A stretch of 64,000 nt of DNA, from the NCBI GenBank assembly GCA_950106755.1, contig OX467091.1:27173538-27237537 (forward strand), given 5' to 3'. This document shows, piece by piece, positions 23,100-36,934 of this stretch (positions are counted from its first letter, which is position 1; the number at the start of each line of letters is the position of its first letter). Below the pieces are notes generated by a model, which was given only the letters and a program-made list of their open reading frames with translations, was not told where the DNA came from and ran no database searches. The translations under genes and the position numbers were made by a program. Origin of the DNA: Climacium dendroides. Taxonomy: Eukaryota > Streptophyta > Bryopsida > Hypnales > Climaciaceae.

Positions 23100-26000
23100 A
23101 AGAATTGCACCATTACATAATTTTTTTAACATGAATTATAATTTATAACTTTAAAGTTTACCCCCCACATGCCCAAACTGCATTATATGGCAACATAGTG
23201 ATTTGGGGCAATTCACTCTTATGAATGTAATCCCTAAATGCCTAGATTGCATTCATGAGAACATACTCAACATAGTGATTTTGGGCAATTCACAATAAAT
23301 GGAGCTTTTATTTTTTTCCTTAAGAGTTTCACACAACATGTGCCTAAGGAGTTCCTTTAAAGCCCAACTATATTCATAACTTTTGACTACATGCTTCAAA
23401 AGTTATCGTATGAATGATATGTATTTTTTCATTGTTAAGCGAGTACTTTATGTTGTAAAAGAAAATTCTTCATAAATTTTTTTTCAAGAGATAAAAATTT
23501 GAATTTAAAAAAAAAATATTTATCTAAAAGGAAAGCTTTGAATCATTTTTTTCATCATTTTTTTAACAATTATAAAGAGTTTTATTTTAGAGTAGTTTGT
23601 TGGTACTTATAGAATCTTACTCTTTAAAACACTTTGAAATCCTTTGTTTAATTCAATATAATGTTTTTGGAAATAATGTAAATAGTATGTTTAGATTACT
23701 TATTACAACATCTTTACCATTGGAATTGGCATTTTCAAATTCCATTTAAATTTTATTTTATTTTATTATTTATTTATTTTGAATCATTTTCTATTTCTTT
23801 CTATTTTTTTTCTTTGTGTTGTAGAGTTTCAAATGGTTTGTAATTTTTCAAGCATGTAGCTAAGTTGCCTTAAAAGACTAAATGCAAAGGATAACCGCCA
23901 ATTTGAGTTATTTTTCATACAAATGTTACCTTGTGAAGTGCGGCTACTCAATTTTTTTGCAATGCTTCAAAAATGATTTTTGTCATTTCAAATGCCAATA
24001 TTTTGCAGTCTACAAGGTGAAATTAAAAAAAAAAAAATTCTACATTTTTTCAAACTAGCATACTAGAAGATCCTATGGTTATATGTATAAAAAAAATTCT
24101 AAAATTTGGTACATGTATCAAAAATGGCAATTTTCAAGTGTATTTTGTGAAAATATAGTCAAAATTATTTAGGGATTAAGATGCCTTCTCTCAAAGAGCA
24201 AATAACCGTAATATGCTTTTCAACCATGACCCTAGAGACAATATGAACTCTATGATATTTACACTTTACATCCTAACGAATTGTTTTTAGAATGAATTAG
24301 AGCAATTTCAAAATCTAATTTTCTACCCTAAATAGAAGGAGATTGAACATAATTGCATATCCAACCACAATCATATGCAAGCATGAAGTCAAGTAGTTTG
24401 TCATTCATTTCCCAACATGCATCAATTTCGTATGTAATTCATTTTCTAGCCATTGCATCAAAAGCAATATCGTCCATAAACAAACTCTTGCAACATAATA
24501 GTAGTGACTACAAACAGTGCAAAGTAATATTTAGTAGGCATGAATTAAAACTATATTAAATTCATTTTCTACTACTTCCATCACAACATCTTAAAAAACA
24601 TGGTTTTGAAACATCAATTAAAATACATCAAACCTTTTTTTGATTCCCTAATTTCATCATTTCAATAAGAAATGGCACTCAAGAGAAACAACATTTCCTG
24701 AATTGGAAAGCAACTTCCCTTGCAGAGACTGTGAACCATTGAAATGGTTCACATTATGAAAATATAAAAAATATGGACAATAGGTTAAGTTTTTGAATTA
24801 GAAAGTGCTAAAATTCTAAATTACACTAGTAATATTAGTTAATAGGTTTTTTAATATAAATGTTGAACTTAAACCTAAAACTACATCCAAATTATAAATT
24901 AACGAAAAAGTGAACTAAAAACAAGACTTAGAACTAAAAACAAACAAAAAACAAGATAAAAATTTCAAAATGGGATAAACATAATGGGTTCATAGGGAAT
25001 TAGTAAGCTTAAAATCAATGTTTAGACACCTACATTGGAAGAAAACCACTAATTTAGAGTAAAAACAGCAAAGTAAGGGCATTTTTAATATGAATTAGGG
25101 TGGATGAAAGGGTTAGGAATGTGGTTAGTTAGGAAGGAGAGGATGAAGGTCGAATGGGGGTTAGGAGCTCATTCTCTCATCTCTCTCTCCTCTCTCTCTT
25201 GTCTCTTGTGTATGTGTTGAGGGTGCATGTTTTTTTTGGAGAAAATAATGAGCACAAGAGGTGGATTGAGAATATAACCAATTTGTCGAGTAGGTTTTCA
25301 CCTCAAGAGGTAAAAGATGGGTGAAAAGTGAAGATTTCAGGGTCAGATGGAAAAGGTGTTTAGGAGGAAGGTTCGCTGCCGTTGCAATTAGGAGAAGCAA
25401 CTTTGACTAGCCACTGTGGGAGCGTGGAGAATCTAAATGGGCTGAAAATTGGAGAGAAGGAGCGCCTTGAAGTCAGCTTTTCAGGAAGATATGGTTCGCC
25501 TGATTTGGAGCAGAATTGAAGAAATGGTGTCCATTTTGGTGGAGGAGGGTCTGCAGCCGCGGTGGATCAAGAGCAGCAACTTTGGAGGGCTACTGCAGCA
25601 AAATGACGGTAAATTTGGAGCTCAAATTTTGGGGAATAATGCAAAGTGGAATTAGCTTCCAAATGAGACAAATTGTGTGCCATTTGGAGCTACGATGAAG
25701 GAATGGCATCCATTTTTCCAACAGGACGTCTGTTGCCCCCACTAAGGGAGTCCGAATTGAGGTTTTGATAGGATTTCTTCACCATTGTTATTGATTACTT
25801 GCAATTTTCATTGCACATGAACATGAAAAAAGACTTGCATGGAAGGATACTTGAATTGGATGTTTGAGAATGATGAAGAGTGCATGGGAGTTGAATTTAG
25901 GGGTGTGAAGGCAATTGCAAAAGTGTTGCCCTAATTGGACTAAGATTAGGGTTTAGAGGGATCAAGTATCTAAAATGCAAGAACCATTTTGAGCATTACA

Positions 26001-28700
26001 AAAGAAGAAAAAATCTTTAACCTTGAATTGAGAACAACAATTAAGAAGGGGAAATGTAGGGCAATGCATGCTAAATGAAATATTGGATCATGTAAAGATG
26101 TGCTGAAATTAGTTAGGAGGGTCCAATTTGGGCCATTTTGGGCATCAAATTGCACATTTGAAGTAAATTTTGTCCCTTGTATGGTCCTAACCAACTTCAT
26201 GGTCCAATTATATGATGGAAGTGGCTAGAAAGGTCATTTAAGTAGGGTGAGAAGGGCTGCTCCTCCCAACTAAATATCATTTAAGAAAAACTTACTAAAA
26301 ATTATTTAGGAGTCCATTGCTTGGAGGAAAATTAGAGTAGGAGCTTCATACACTCCCCCTCGGCCAACTTTGTGGGCGTTGTTTGCCTTAAGGGTAAATT
26401 ACACTCAGAGAGACATATGGAAAGACGAATGAGTACTTCAAAGAAAGGGATTTTTCAAACCCTCCACCTAAATTACCCTTGGCGGCCTGGCGTTGGCGTT
26501 GGCGTTGGCGGGTCTCATTTCCGCCGGGCCCGATTCTGCCAATCCGCTAGGCGGAGCACGGTGAAAACCACCAGCACCCGCCATATTGGAGGGCATGTGC
26601 ACTACACCTCTGCGGCTGTAGGGAAAGAGGGATCCGTTGGCGGCCAACAAGTGTGGTTTCTTTTTTTGCTTAGGAGGTTTGGATTGTGGAGAGCGTGTGA
26701 TTTTCTCTTACGGCATTACATTTCGTGCTTTTGGTTGCAATGTTTGGTTGTAGCACTGTGTAATCGTGACGGGTGAGGAATTTTGGTTGGAGGGAGATCT
26801 GTTTTGGTTAGGGTCTCTGTACACATAACACTGCTGAACCTAGTTTTTGCTATAAATGTTATAGTTTGTGTTAAATAAATTTTGATTGAATTATAAACCT
26901 ATTGAATGAGCTTGCCAAGGAGTGAAAAGTGTCCCCCATTGTGGAGTGCCACGGGATTAACTTTCTTGTAATCCAAGGAAAGGCCCTCTACATTATGTAT
27001 TGGTGTGCCAATTACTTGTGATAAAGCTCATTTATAGGGTTATATTTTGATTATATATGTAAAGTTTAATTTTGTATGGTCTTAAATATCATAGTCTTTT
27101 CTTTAAATTTGTATATTCCTATTGTATGTAATCCTAATATTGTATACAGTATATCCACTAATATTAGGTACAAAGGCAAGATTAGTTGTTAGGCATTGTT
27201 TTAGTCCCTAGAATCTAGATTGTAACATTTACCTATAGAAAGGATTTTTTGAGAGAAGGTTTATTTCTTCAACTCTTTCTGTGTTTTAACTTTAAAGACT
27301 TGTGATGTGTTATACTGCTATCCCCCTGCCATTTTCATGCCTCATTCTTTGATTATTTGGGTGTTTAGACATGGAGATCCTTTTAGCATTTTATTAATGG
27401 ACACAACCATAATCAGTTTACCTAAAATCATTAAGTCTGTTCTTTCAACTTCCCATGCATCTTTCCCAGATGCCTTTTCCCTACACTATAGTCGACTTCT
27501 CAGTTTGCTTAGGTATGTGGGTTTGTGCATCTAAGTTAGAAATCTTGGGTATTTTGTTGGATAACTGCAAAGTTCCACACCTCGTTGGCAGGGTTAATGA
27601 GTAGGCTTCTGTTTTAGACTTGAAAGCCAAGAGTGATTCCTAAGTTTAATTGATGACAATTATATGCTTAGTTTATGTTTGTTGACATGGACCAACTGTC
27701 TGTAGTGATTTGAGGGACAACCTATTCGCTCTCCAAAGGTATGACACATACCTTACTCATCTACAAGGTCGGTCCACTACAATGGAGGTCGATCACTTGG
27801 GTTTACTGATTGCTGACTAATTAACTATTCTGTAGATGTCAGATTCTTTGAGAATGCTTACATCTAGAAGAGACTCTCCATTTACAACGACAAAGTAGAG
27901 GATGTTGCGTACCTGTTTCCTGGAAATGCAAAGCCTTCTGAAGCTAGTTATATCTCCAGCAACTGCAATCTCTTCTCGAAATCTTTGGTATTTTGTGTGC
28001 CTTAGGTTGAATAAGGATATTCTGTAATATTGTACAATTTTTATGAATTTATGGTGACTGCTATGGGCATTGCCCATGACTAGTTCCAATAGACATTTTG
28101 CATTTGAATGACCATTTCTAGTTCTTTTTGTTGTTAGTAGTCGCTCGCAACAAACTTGATTCGAAGTTAGAGTTTGTTCGTAATTTGTTCACAGATAGTG
28201 GGTGACGGAATGATGAACCACTTCCACGATACAAATTGCCTTTGAAATGAAAAGCATAATGTATGCAATAGTAGAGTGCATGAGAAGTTGCGTTCCATGA
28301 GCGCAACGTTTTCCCGTTGTAAGTATGGTGTTCTGTCGACACTTTCTACTTTGAAAGAGTAGTCCATAGAAACAGATTACAATTTTTGTTGATATCAGAA
28401 GCCTCGTTGATGTACATGTTTCACCCTAGATTTTAAGACGGCACACGGCGTACGTGCAGAAGTACTGAGACATTCAATCCCTCGCCTCTTTCCTTTCATT
28501 AAACATAATGCTATCAATTATGAAGCCAATGCAAACAATGATTGAATACTTCATGGTGTTCAACAAAACTAATTTGTGTCCGCAATTGTGTACAAGCTGT
28601 CATCAACCATCGTCTTGGATAATTGATTCCGTTCATTCTGACGGAGACCTACACATCACAATTGTCCTTCTACTTCTGTAGCGTGCTTCAGATATGTTAT
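23100..28700. other. Interior of the CACTA element, no clear gene
   Basis: Mostly AT-rich with scattered short frames. A GC-richer island at 26340-26790 includes three tandem GTTGGC units near 26490 and a 134-codon frame (26372-26776) with no recognisable domain. A ~110-bp imperfect duplication (AACATAGTGATTT-GGGCAATTCAC) lies at 23190-23300. Confidence 0.4.
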
Positions 28701-29276
28701 TGTAGGCACCAACAAACATGCAACAAATGCCAATTCCTATAACTTACTATCCGTCTTGTGGTCGTCAAAATCGTGCATATGTAGTATGGTTCAACGCAAG
28801 ACATTGGCCGTGGTTACATTCAGAAGTTCAGTTGTTTCCAAAATTGCAACAAAATCACTTAAAACGCACCTGCACACAAGTAGCGACGTCCATAGCATTG
28901 TCCACCAAAACGGCGTCGACAGTGCCAACCGACAAAAAAACTATGCTGAGTCGACATGACAACTCAGCTGCCACCTCACGAAAACTGAAGTTTGAGTTCG
29001 GGCAGAAAAAAGTCTGACGTGGCATGGCCCGCCGAGTCACTACTGATGTGGATGCCAAATGGCATCCATATGGCGCTTCATAGAAGCCTCCAGAAGGTAT
29101 GTTTTGAAACAAACATCTACAATGCATGGGTTGTTTTTTCAAATTTTGCTATGTTTTTCGCTCGTCAATAGGAACGGATTTTGGGTGACATTGCAGTGGA
29201 TGTACACTTTGTCTCAAAAAACGTACTTTCTCGTCCCCTAAAACAGTACTTGGGACGAGGATTTCTTCTAGTGTAG

Positions 29277-30600
29277 GGTCGACACCGTCATCCGATTTTC
29301 GAAACTTTTTAGGATTCCAGAATTAGGTTTTTTTACACCTAATAGGATTTCTCTAGATCCGGAGTTTCGGTATTTCTTAAATCCTTCTAATCTCCTATTG
29401 GGACTCAAAACTTTCCTTTTTAAAGGAATAAATTTTGAAATTTCTTGTCAAATGCTAGTTTTCTGGATCTAGCATGTGGAATCACACTCCCATAGTACGG
29501 TTGGTTTTTGTTAGGGTGGCGTATAGGGTGCTTGGCCTCGGCAATATAGAAAAACCCATTCAAGATCTTTGGTGAAAGTAGCTATTGAAGAAGCTTCGTC
29601 AAAGTTAAAATATTCATGGAAGACCAAAGGCCGCAAAGGGAGTGTTCCACTAAGTATTTCAAAAACCCTTGAAATTCACAAAGGTAAGTCTATATCCTCA
29701 AGCAAGTCCGCAATGCCGCCTTGAACGCAAAGAGGACATGTCAGTACAACGAGTACCGCCTTCTACATACCCGAAGCTCAGCACATGAGAAAATTTGATG
29801 AGAGACAGAGATAAATCCACTGATTGGAAGATCTCCTGATAACATGAAGAGCGAGAAAATCAACTCATAAGTTTCACCAAACTATAGTAAAATGACAAAA
29901 TGCTCCAAAGTTCAGAAGCTTCGGATAAAAAAGTGAGTAGAATTATACGGTAACTGCAGTAACCACTAACATGCTATAATCCGATAAAAATGTACACGCT
30001 AAATGAAGTGCATTGAAATCTCTGGCACAAAAACTCGCAACAGAAATTACGAAACCAAGGACCAAAGCTCACATACAATTCAAAAAGGGTGTATAAAAAA
30101 AAGGCTTCAAAATCACTGAAGTTTACGATGAAGAATATTTACAATTACATCATATAATAGTATGAATCACTGAACTAAAGTTTTAAGTGTTGTCTATGTT
30201 TTGGTAAATTATGCCACAATAATCACAATGTTGTGTACAATTAAAGCTTGCACCTACAGAAAAATATACAAAAGAAACCTGAAAGATTATAGAAGGAAAA
30301 TCACAATATTTGGCGCCATTGGGTCCGTGTACATCGACTTCCTCCAATTACATAGGTGAGACAGCATGCCGTTGACCAAAAAGAACATCCTCCAGTACAA
30401 TGCTGAACAACATGTCCACAAACTTAGGGGACACGGGACCTAGGTACAGTATACTTATGACAAGGTACCTCTCCATCTTCTCGTAAAAGCGGTTTAGGCG
30501 GATTTTTGGAACCTGAATACAAACAAAAATAAAAACTAATCAAATTTCACTTTCGATCCAGATACACAGGTCATGTAGCCTAAAATTACAAAAGAAAAAG
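29277..30600. other. Intergenic or element A remainder
   Basis: The first ~200 bp after the CACTA element still contains CCGGA motifs and may be the separated edge of element A. The rest is AT-rich with no plausible gene; it lies 3' of the decayed gene at 30611-33335. Confidence 0.4.
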
Positions 30601-30610
30601 CAAAGTCACC

Positions 30611-33335
30611 TCAAGCACCTTTGTCTCCTTCAACATCAAGCGCACGCACCTCCTCTTCCTCATGTGCTTGCGTATCATTGTCAAGGGGGAGTTGAAATAG
30701 ACTATCAAAAACAAATTGATTCGCCTTCCACAAATTCCTCCTAATTTTAGAAGCATGAGTTATCTTTCCATCCTTAGTATATTTAAATTTCGGACCTAAT
30801 TGGAAAACATCAAACTTCTCCCTATTCTCCAAAACTTGTGCACGAGTGAAACGATGTAACGGTTGAGCTGTAAATGGATTCACCTTCGCCGATTTGACCT
30901 CGGGATTCATGGGATTCAGATCCATGAGTGTGTCTTGCAGAATGATCTCAGACATATCCACAGCAGAATTAGATGGAAAATCAGCAGGCATCTGGAGATC
31001 TCCAATTGAATTTGCAGTCTTAAGCGGCTTCGATGCATCGTTCGAATGCCGGGACAAAACAGCGGCCGCTCCATTCATTGGGAGAGCACCCGTTGACTTG
31101 CATCCTTCCTCTCCTTGAATGTTCTCATCACCAAGTCTGGTCAATTCGGAAGCATCCTTAATATCGTCGGCCGGATGCTCTTTGTCCCTAGGTGTGTTCG
31201 TGGCCTTCTGAAGAGCAACTTTTGCATGCTTTGATAGCAACTGGAGCTCTTCAGATGATTCACCTCCAACGCCCCTAGAGTCAGGCTCTTCATCCCTGGG
31301 AGTGTCCGTGGCCTCCTGAAGAGCAACTCCTACATACTCTGATGGCATCTGGAGCTCTCCAGACGATTCACCTCAATTGTCGTTAGAGTCAAGGAAGTCT
31401 GCTGGTTTGAGTAAACTAGAGGAGTCCACCAGCATGACCCTAACCTTCGTCTTAGATATCTAGAGATCTCCAAATGTCCTATCCATATTGTCTTTACTTT
31501 TGATAGCGCCTGAGATTGTCTCCGAAGAATAGGGACATTGAGTAGGGACCTCCGGAACACCATGCTCGTTCACAACCCCTTCCCTTCGGTCACCAACGTG
31601 CTTCATGGTATGATCATGATTAGCGACTTCCGCGATTATAACTGACTCCATCACTGTGGTAGTTGGCACTGGAGATTGTTGAGAAGGACCACTTGACCCC
31701 TCGAACACGGGAGAGGATATAATTTCAACATCATCTTTGCGTTCTTAGACTATAGTAGCTAAAAGAGATCTGTGGAAATCAAAATCGTTTCCCGGAAAGT
31801 CCAAGTTCTGCTTCGTTCTCAACTCCCATCTAGTATCTGAAGATCTCTAGATAGATAGAGAAGACTTTGACACACTCGTTACTGTGCCTTTAACCGTAGA
31901 TCTGTGGACACGATTTCCTCTACCTTTCCCGAGGTTGGATACACCAACTCCAGAGGCCTTCAATTTCACATGCTGATGCACTTACTTTGGAGACTTCAAT
32001 TACAAAAACAAGTGGTTTAGATTAATAATAGGTGCTTAGCGTGAACACAACTAAGTAGGCGTTCCAAATGACATCAAACGACGAATGCATCTCAGCTACA
32101 CTAATCTCTCAAGGCATAATTGCCAATTGGTCATCTGTGCGTGGGGTCGACATGTTGCGGGGGAGGTCATCCTTTGTCTCCGAACTATCAAAATCATCTT
32201 CGTCTTCAGCGATGTCATTGTCGCTAAAGCCATCCTTGTCATCATCGTCATCATGGTCATCGAGCTCCTCGTTGTCTTCTCTTTCCTCCTCCTCCTCTGT
32301 CTCCACTACTTCCCTCGCGTTGCCCTCATCCGCCTCCTTGTCCTTGCACTTTTGTTGTCGCGGATCATCTTCGTCATCAGATTGATGAAGTGGGCAGAAG
32401 AATTAGTCCCAAATTTGCCTGCCTATGGTCAAAGCTATACTTAAGGCTTCCTCTGAGTCAATGACTTCAAGCACCTTAAAGCTGGCCCACTAAAACAATC
32501 CAAGATGCGAGCCATTAGAGATTCAATATATACATATTACAACTACAATTCAAAAACAAGTCAAAAGGAAAAATCTCCGGATTAAGTTCTTATAATTCCA
32601 AGGAATGTAAACTCCGCAGTATCGTTGACGTTTACCAATACTACGTCTTTGAAGCTCAGAGGGCCAAAAATATTGAGGGCCAACAAGATCTTGAACCATG
32701 GCTTGGGACGTCGCCTGAAATAGGACTCTATGTCCTCCATTTCAAAGGACATGTACTCTGCCTTCACATTTTGAAGACTAGGAAAAAAAGAAGAGAACAT
32801 GGCGGTAGCACCATTCATGTCATCGTGCTCAAATAAAAAGACGATGAAGACGTTATAACTCATTCCCGTAAGTGGCCGTGGAAAGCCGTCACACCCTTCG
32901 GGAATGTAGTTCACCATGTGCCAATCCCACACCCCTCTCCTTGTCTACTCAAATTGCTTCTGCAAATGACAGAGCACGGCATAGAAGCCTTGAGCATCGG
33001 TGATCACTACTGTTGGAGACTGAGCTCTCACAACCGGAGAAGTGGAATCTCGGTACTCAAGGGCATCGAAAAGTCGCTTCAATTTATGATTCTCCAGTAG
33101 CTTTGCTTGAGCTCTGACACTCGTTATTTCGAACATGAACCAAAAATAGACGTGTGTTTTGCCCATTCCATGCCACGACTTCACGTTATTCTCCGCTAAA
33201 ATGCTGCTAATGTCCCAAGTGGCCTCGTCCATTTAATAGCAGCAATACTGCATCTCAAAATCCTGGACAGCCATGGCTTCTACAGCTTCTTGTGCATGCA
33301 CGCCTATGAATGACTTCCACATGGATGTCATAGCA
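30611..33335 (-). pseudogene. Decayed gene of unknown function with acidic region
   Basis: Several minus-strand segments look like exons of one gene. 33335-32582 includes MTSMWKSFIGVHAQEAVEAM, HGMGKTHVYFWFMFEITS and DWHMVNYIPEGCDGF, broken by TAA at 33233 and TAG at 32945. 32400-32109 encodes a strongly acidic stretch (EEEEEREDNEELDDHDDDD). 31970-30611 is one frame with TAG near 31844, TAA near 31747, TAG at 31460 and a TGA near 31378. It also holds two 37-residue tandem repeats containing VALQEATDTPRDEE and VALQKATNTPRDKE. I recognise no domain. The 5' end abuts element B, which may have interrupted it. Confidence 0.45.
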
Positions 33336-36300
33336 TAGGGTGAGTAATTCCCCTATTATACTCTCAAAAACCCTCTAGAGCATAACAAAAATGACCCTAA
33401 AGATCGAACCCGCGGGATTTTGTGAAGTAACTAGCTTTATCATACCATTAAGACTTCATCAACATAACAAATCCGGTTTCCGGTTTCAGACCTACCGACC
33501 GGAAACACCAAAAACCACCCGAAAGCTACCAACCGGATCTCTCAACTTCCTATTCCTGCTAGTATTCCGGACCGCTAATACACATTCAAATCAAAGATAG
33601 GACCAATCCAGTCTAGTTGATAACCCTAACCAATCCGTTCCGGTCAGTCCTTTCCTCTCTTTCACACACATCCAGTTTGATTTAGCCTCTGTTTGACCAT
33701 CAGAGGGGTCGCCTCTTATACTTGAGAGTGGTAGGCCCACCACTCCTTCCGTGACTTATAGTGGCTGAAGACCCACTTTCCTATTCTAACAATTTCCTAC
33801 TTATTCTCAGATCCGGTTTGATCCCTCATAGTAGCACAGGTAAGAATCCGGCTACAGGTCACACAGAGATCCCCCGTACGATCCACTCATACTACAACGA
33901 CCTCAGAGTATATTCTTTATCCGTGCGAAGCTAAGCGAACCTAAGTACACACGTCCGTACCAGCACTAGCTCAAGTGATTTCGTTTACCCAACAGGATAG
34001 TAAGACCTCACAGGAGATCGGATCACTCAATCGGATTTTCCACTCAAGAGTTCTAGCGCAGCTAAGGAATCCCTCCCTATCCGCCTAGCCTAACAACGGC
34101 TTTCTCACCCGGAACTTAGTAAACTCAGGAAATGCTGAGGAACTATAACATACTCAAACTCTTCAACTTTCCGCTCACATGCAAAGACAGAGAACACAAC
34201 ACTCAAGGGGAGAACTCACGCCTCAATCCACTCGCGCCTTCCTAACTCCTCAACATTTCGCTCTGTCAACCTCGGGAAATACAAAACAATGAGAGAGCAC
34301 AATAGAAAATACAAGAAAATTGAAAGAAGAAGACTCCCAGCTCACCTCGCTGTGGCTGATTTTATACTTAAAAAGAATTTACAACTAAAGCTGGAGATCA
34401 CGGAAAAGTGCTCGCGCGTCGAGCAAAAAATCCGGATCTTATCTATAAGACTAATTTAGGTTCCGGTTCCGGTCCTAACTAACTAACTAACCAGTTTCCT
34501 ATTCATAGAAAAGCTGAAACTAATCTTATCCTAACTATTCTCTAGCAGCTTAATCATACCATCGGGGAGCCGAGAGTTAGGCTAGGATTGAGCTCTTCAA
34601 AAACTTCCGAGAGGTTCCGGTTCCGCTCCCCTTGAGCGCCAACAGGTCCCGCCTCTTCACAGGTTGGCGAATTAAGGTTGATCGCTTGTATGCCCAAATT
34701 TCCAACCCCGGGTTCCCGCAAAGTTTTCTTTGACTGTAGGGTCTTGTCCTTCCCCTCCTTGGAAACTCCCAGGTTGAAAATACTTGTTAGGGAAAGTTCC
34801 GATAGTCGAAGGGGGATCTCAGCTAACTGCTTGCTGCTCTCCTCCATCCATTCTGCAGCAGTTCTCGCCAGCTCCAGAGTCCCTTCCACCTGCTCAGCAA
34901 AGTCGGTGAGGATCCGGACCACCCGGTTACCAAAGATCTTATTCTCCTTTTGGACCTCCTCATCAAAGAGTTTGGCCCTGATCACGGCGATTCCGGGTTC
35001 GCCGAACATCGTCCGTATCTGCCCGATTAGCTTCCGGGCTTCCTCCGCCATGTCTGCGGTGGCAGCCGCATTTTCCTTCAGGATGAATAGCTCCAACTTG
35101 GAAGAATCCAATTCTTTCTGAAGCTTCCTGTTCTCCTGCTCCATCTTCCGGATCTCGTCCGGACTAGAAATACATTCGGCCACTTTCCCGGCTAGCGTAC
35201 TATCCGGTTTGGCCCCTACCAACATCCCAATCTCCTCCAAGACTGCCTTATTGAGCTCCCAATCCGCTCGCAGTCCGCCCAGGATGTCAATCAATTGCTC
35301 GAACAAATCATTTGTATTTCCTCTTGGTTGGGAACACTCACCCTAGTGAACCTGCTTCCTTTGAACCGGATTAGAGGGGCCTGGTGGAGTCCCTCGTCCG
35401 TGTGAAGGAGTGGTCTTCTGCCGCTTGAACACGGGCGGAGGCGGGTCGTCATCCTCCTCTTCCTCCTCGGCCTCGGATCCGGATTCCGGTTCCATATCCT
35501 CGTCAAAATCGGACTCGCCATACTTCAGGAGATTTTCGTGGTTCTTCCACTCTGTCTTCTCCATATGCGACAGAAGTTGCTGGTGCTTGTACAGGTGGAA
35601 GACATAGGGCGACAGAGGTGTTGCCCTACTCTTCTGAACCCGGCTGACAAGTGAGGAGACTAGCTCGGAAATGAACTTCGCCCAGTCCACTTTCCGCTCT
35701 CCAGTCAGCGCTCCAAAAATTGTATTGCCCAAACTGATTGTCATCCGGGTGGGCTTATCGGGATGCAAAATCGGAACCAAGAACTGCAGGAGTCGACGAT
35801 GCCGCTCGTCGATACAGTCCTCCACAACGTATCCATCTTTGGGGTTGACGGCACCCTAGAACCTTCCATGCACATAATTGTCCTTTCGGCTAGCCATACC
35901 TCTACCCCCAGTCCGGAACCCGTACACCTGCCTCCAGTGCTCTTCCGTCCATTTGTGCGGTACGCCCCGGATTGTTCCATCGAACTGGTTGGAGGCCTTG
36001 ACAAGGATCTCCCTCACCATCCGTTCCTCCCAGAAACTCCAGGGTTTCTCAGCGAAATCCGCACAACCCATTACCGCCAGGTCCGCGAGAAGCTCCATCT
36101 TCTCGGGCTCCTTGGTTGGTACAACCGGACTTATCTTCCGGAGTTTGACTTTGTGAGGAGGCGGAGTGGCGGAACCTCTATTCTTCTTCCGTAGCTGTGG
36201 CATAGGAGCGGGTGTTCCTCCAAATCCGAAAACCCTCAAACTTTCTCTCTCTCTAGCGCACAACTGTCCACACGACCTCTCTCTCTGATTCACACAAGCG

Positions 36301-36893
36301 TCCTCTGCTTCCTAGTAACTCGCACTTCTCTCAGCGCTTAGTTACTTGGCCGGAAAGACAACCTGCAACAATACACACTCACGCGCGTGCTTATATTCAC
36401 CCAGCCCTCAGTACTCAATCACTCAATACTCGGCCGGAAAGATAACCTGCAACGCATATGTACAAAACACACACACCTAGCAAACGCCTGACTCTGGCTT
36501 CCGCGCTCAGATCTAAACACCCTCTCAGAGCGGAAACTAAGGCTTAGCAACACTAAGGGTGCAGAAACACGTAGGACACAAAGGGTAGGGGGCAGCAAGA
36601 GGACGTCAGAAAACAAAGGGCTGAGCTGAAAACTCTTGCCTTTATATAGTCTCCCACGACCCGGTTCCGGTCTATACTCAATCCGGTCTAGATCTATATG
36701 AAACTCTAACCCTAATTCGAATTGGTTGAACCCGGTCCTTATTTAACAATCCGGTTCTACCTCTCTCCATGTTTTTGGATCACTTTTAGGGAGGAATTGA
36801 ATTCCGGTCCCTACTTTCTTACTGACCGGATTGCTATTATTCGGTTCGAGATGATAACATCCGGTTTTCTGTTACATCCGGGTAGGACTTGAC
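33336..36893 (-). mobile_element. TCCGG-rich repeat element B
   Basis: Dense TCCGG/CCGGA motifs and a single long minus-strand frame (34554-36293), flanked by ~1.2 kb and ~0.6 kb of noncoding DNA. The 3' noncoding part holds CAGGTCACACAG and CTACAACGAC, as in A and C. Minus-strand borders may be TGTCAAGTCC at 36893 and CTATGACA near 33328. Neither a target duplication nor matching LTRs could be confirmed. A short direct repeat (GGCCGGAAAGA-AACCTGCAAC) occurs at 36350 and 36433. Confidence 0.5.
34554..36293 (-). pseudogene. Element B coiled-coil (gag-like) ORF with two TAG stops
   Basis: A 580-codon frame with no frameshift, interrupted only by TAG at 35856-35858 and 35343-35345 and ending in TGA at 34554-34556. 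The start may be 36293 or the ATG preceding PQLRKKNRGS. It contains IRGVPHKWTEEHWRQVYGF, reminiscent of the N-terminal part of plant gag-like or transposon proteins. Next come a SGSEAEEEEEDDDPPPP acidic/proline linker and a coiled coil with KMEQENRKLQKELDSSKLEL. AKLFDEEVQKEN aligns with A and C. No polymerase or transposase domain. Replacing each TAG by glutamine would restore the frame, so these are probably former CAG codons. Confidence 0.6.
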
Positions 36894-36934
36894 ACCTTAA
36901 AGTTGTTTTTTGCGAAAAATACTTAGGTAAACTA

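Larger units (their letters stand above)
20176..29273. mobile_element. CACTA-type DNA transposon (9.1 kb) with DUF4216 remnant
   Basis: The left terminus is CACTATAAGAAACCC and the right terminus, reverse-complemented, is CACTAGAAGAAATCC. Target duplication is TAG at 20173-20175 and 29274-29276. It carries a degraded C-terminal TNP2-gene region (21744-22610, minus strand) but no recognisable transposase core, so it is presumably nonautonomous now. It inserted into TCCGG element A. Most of 23100-28700 is AT-rich and may include older nested insertions. Confidence 0.88.

Noticed and set aside
33336..36893. Element B as a complete LTR retrotransposon
   Set aside because: TGTCA/TGACA-like borders can be seen, but the two ends do not match each other as LTRs and no target duplication was found.
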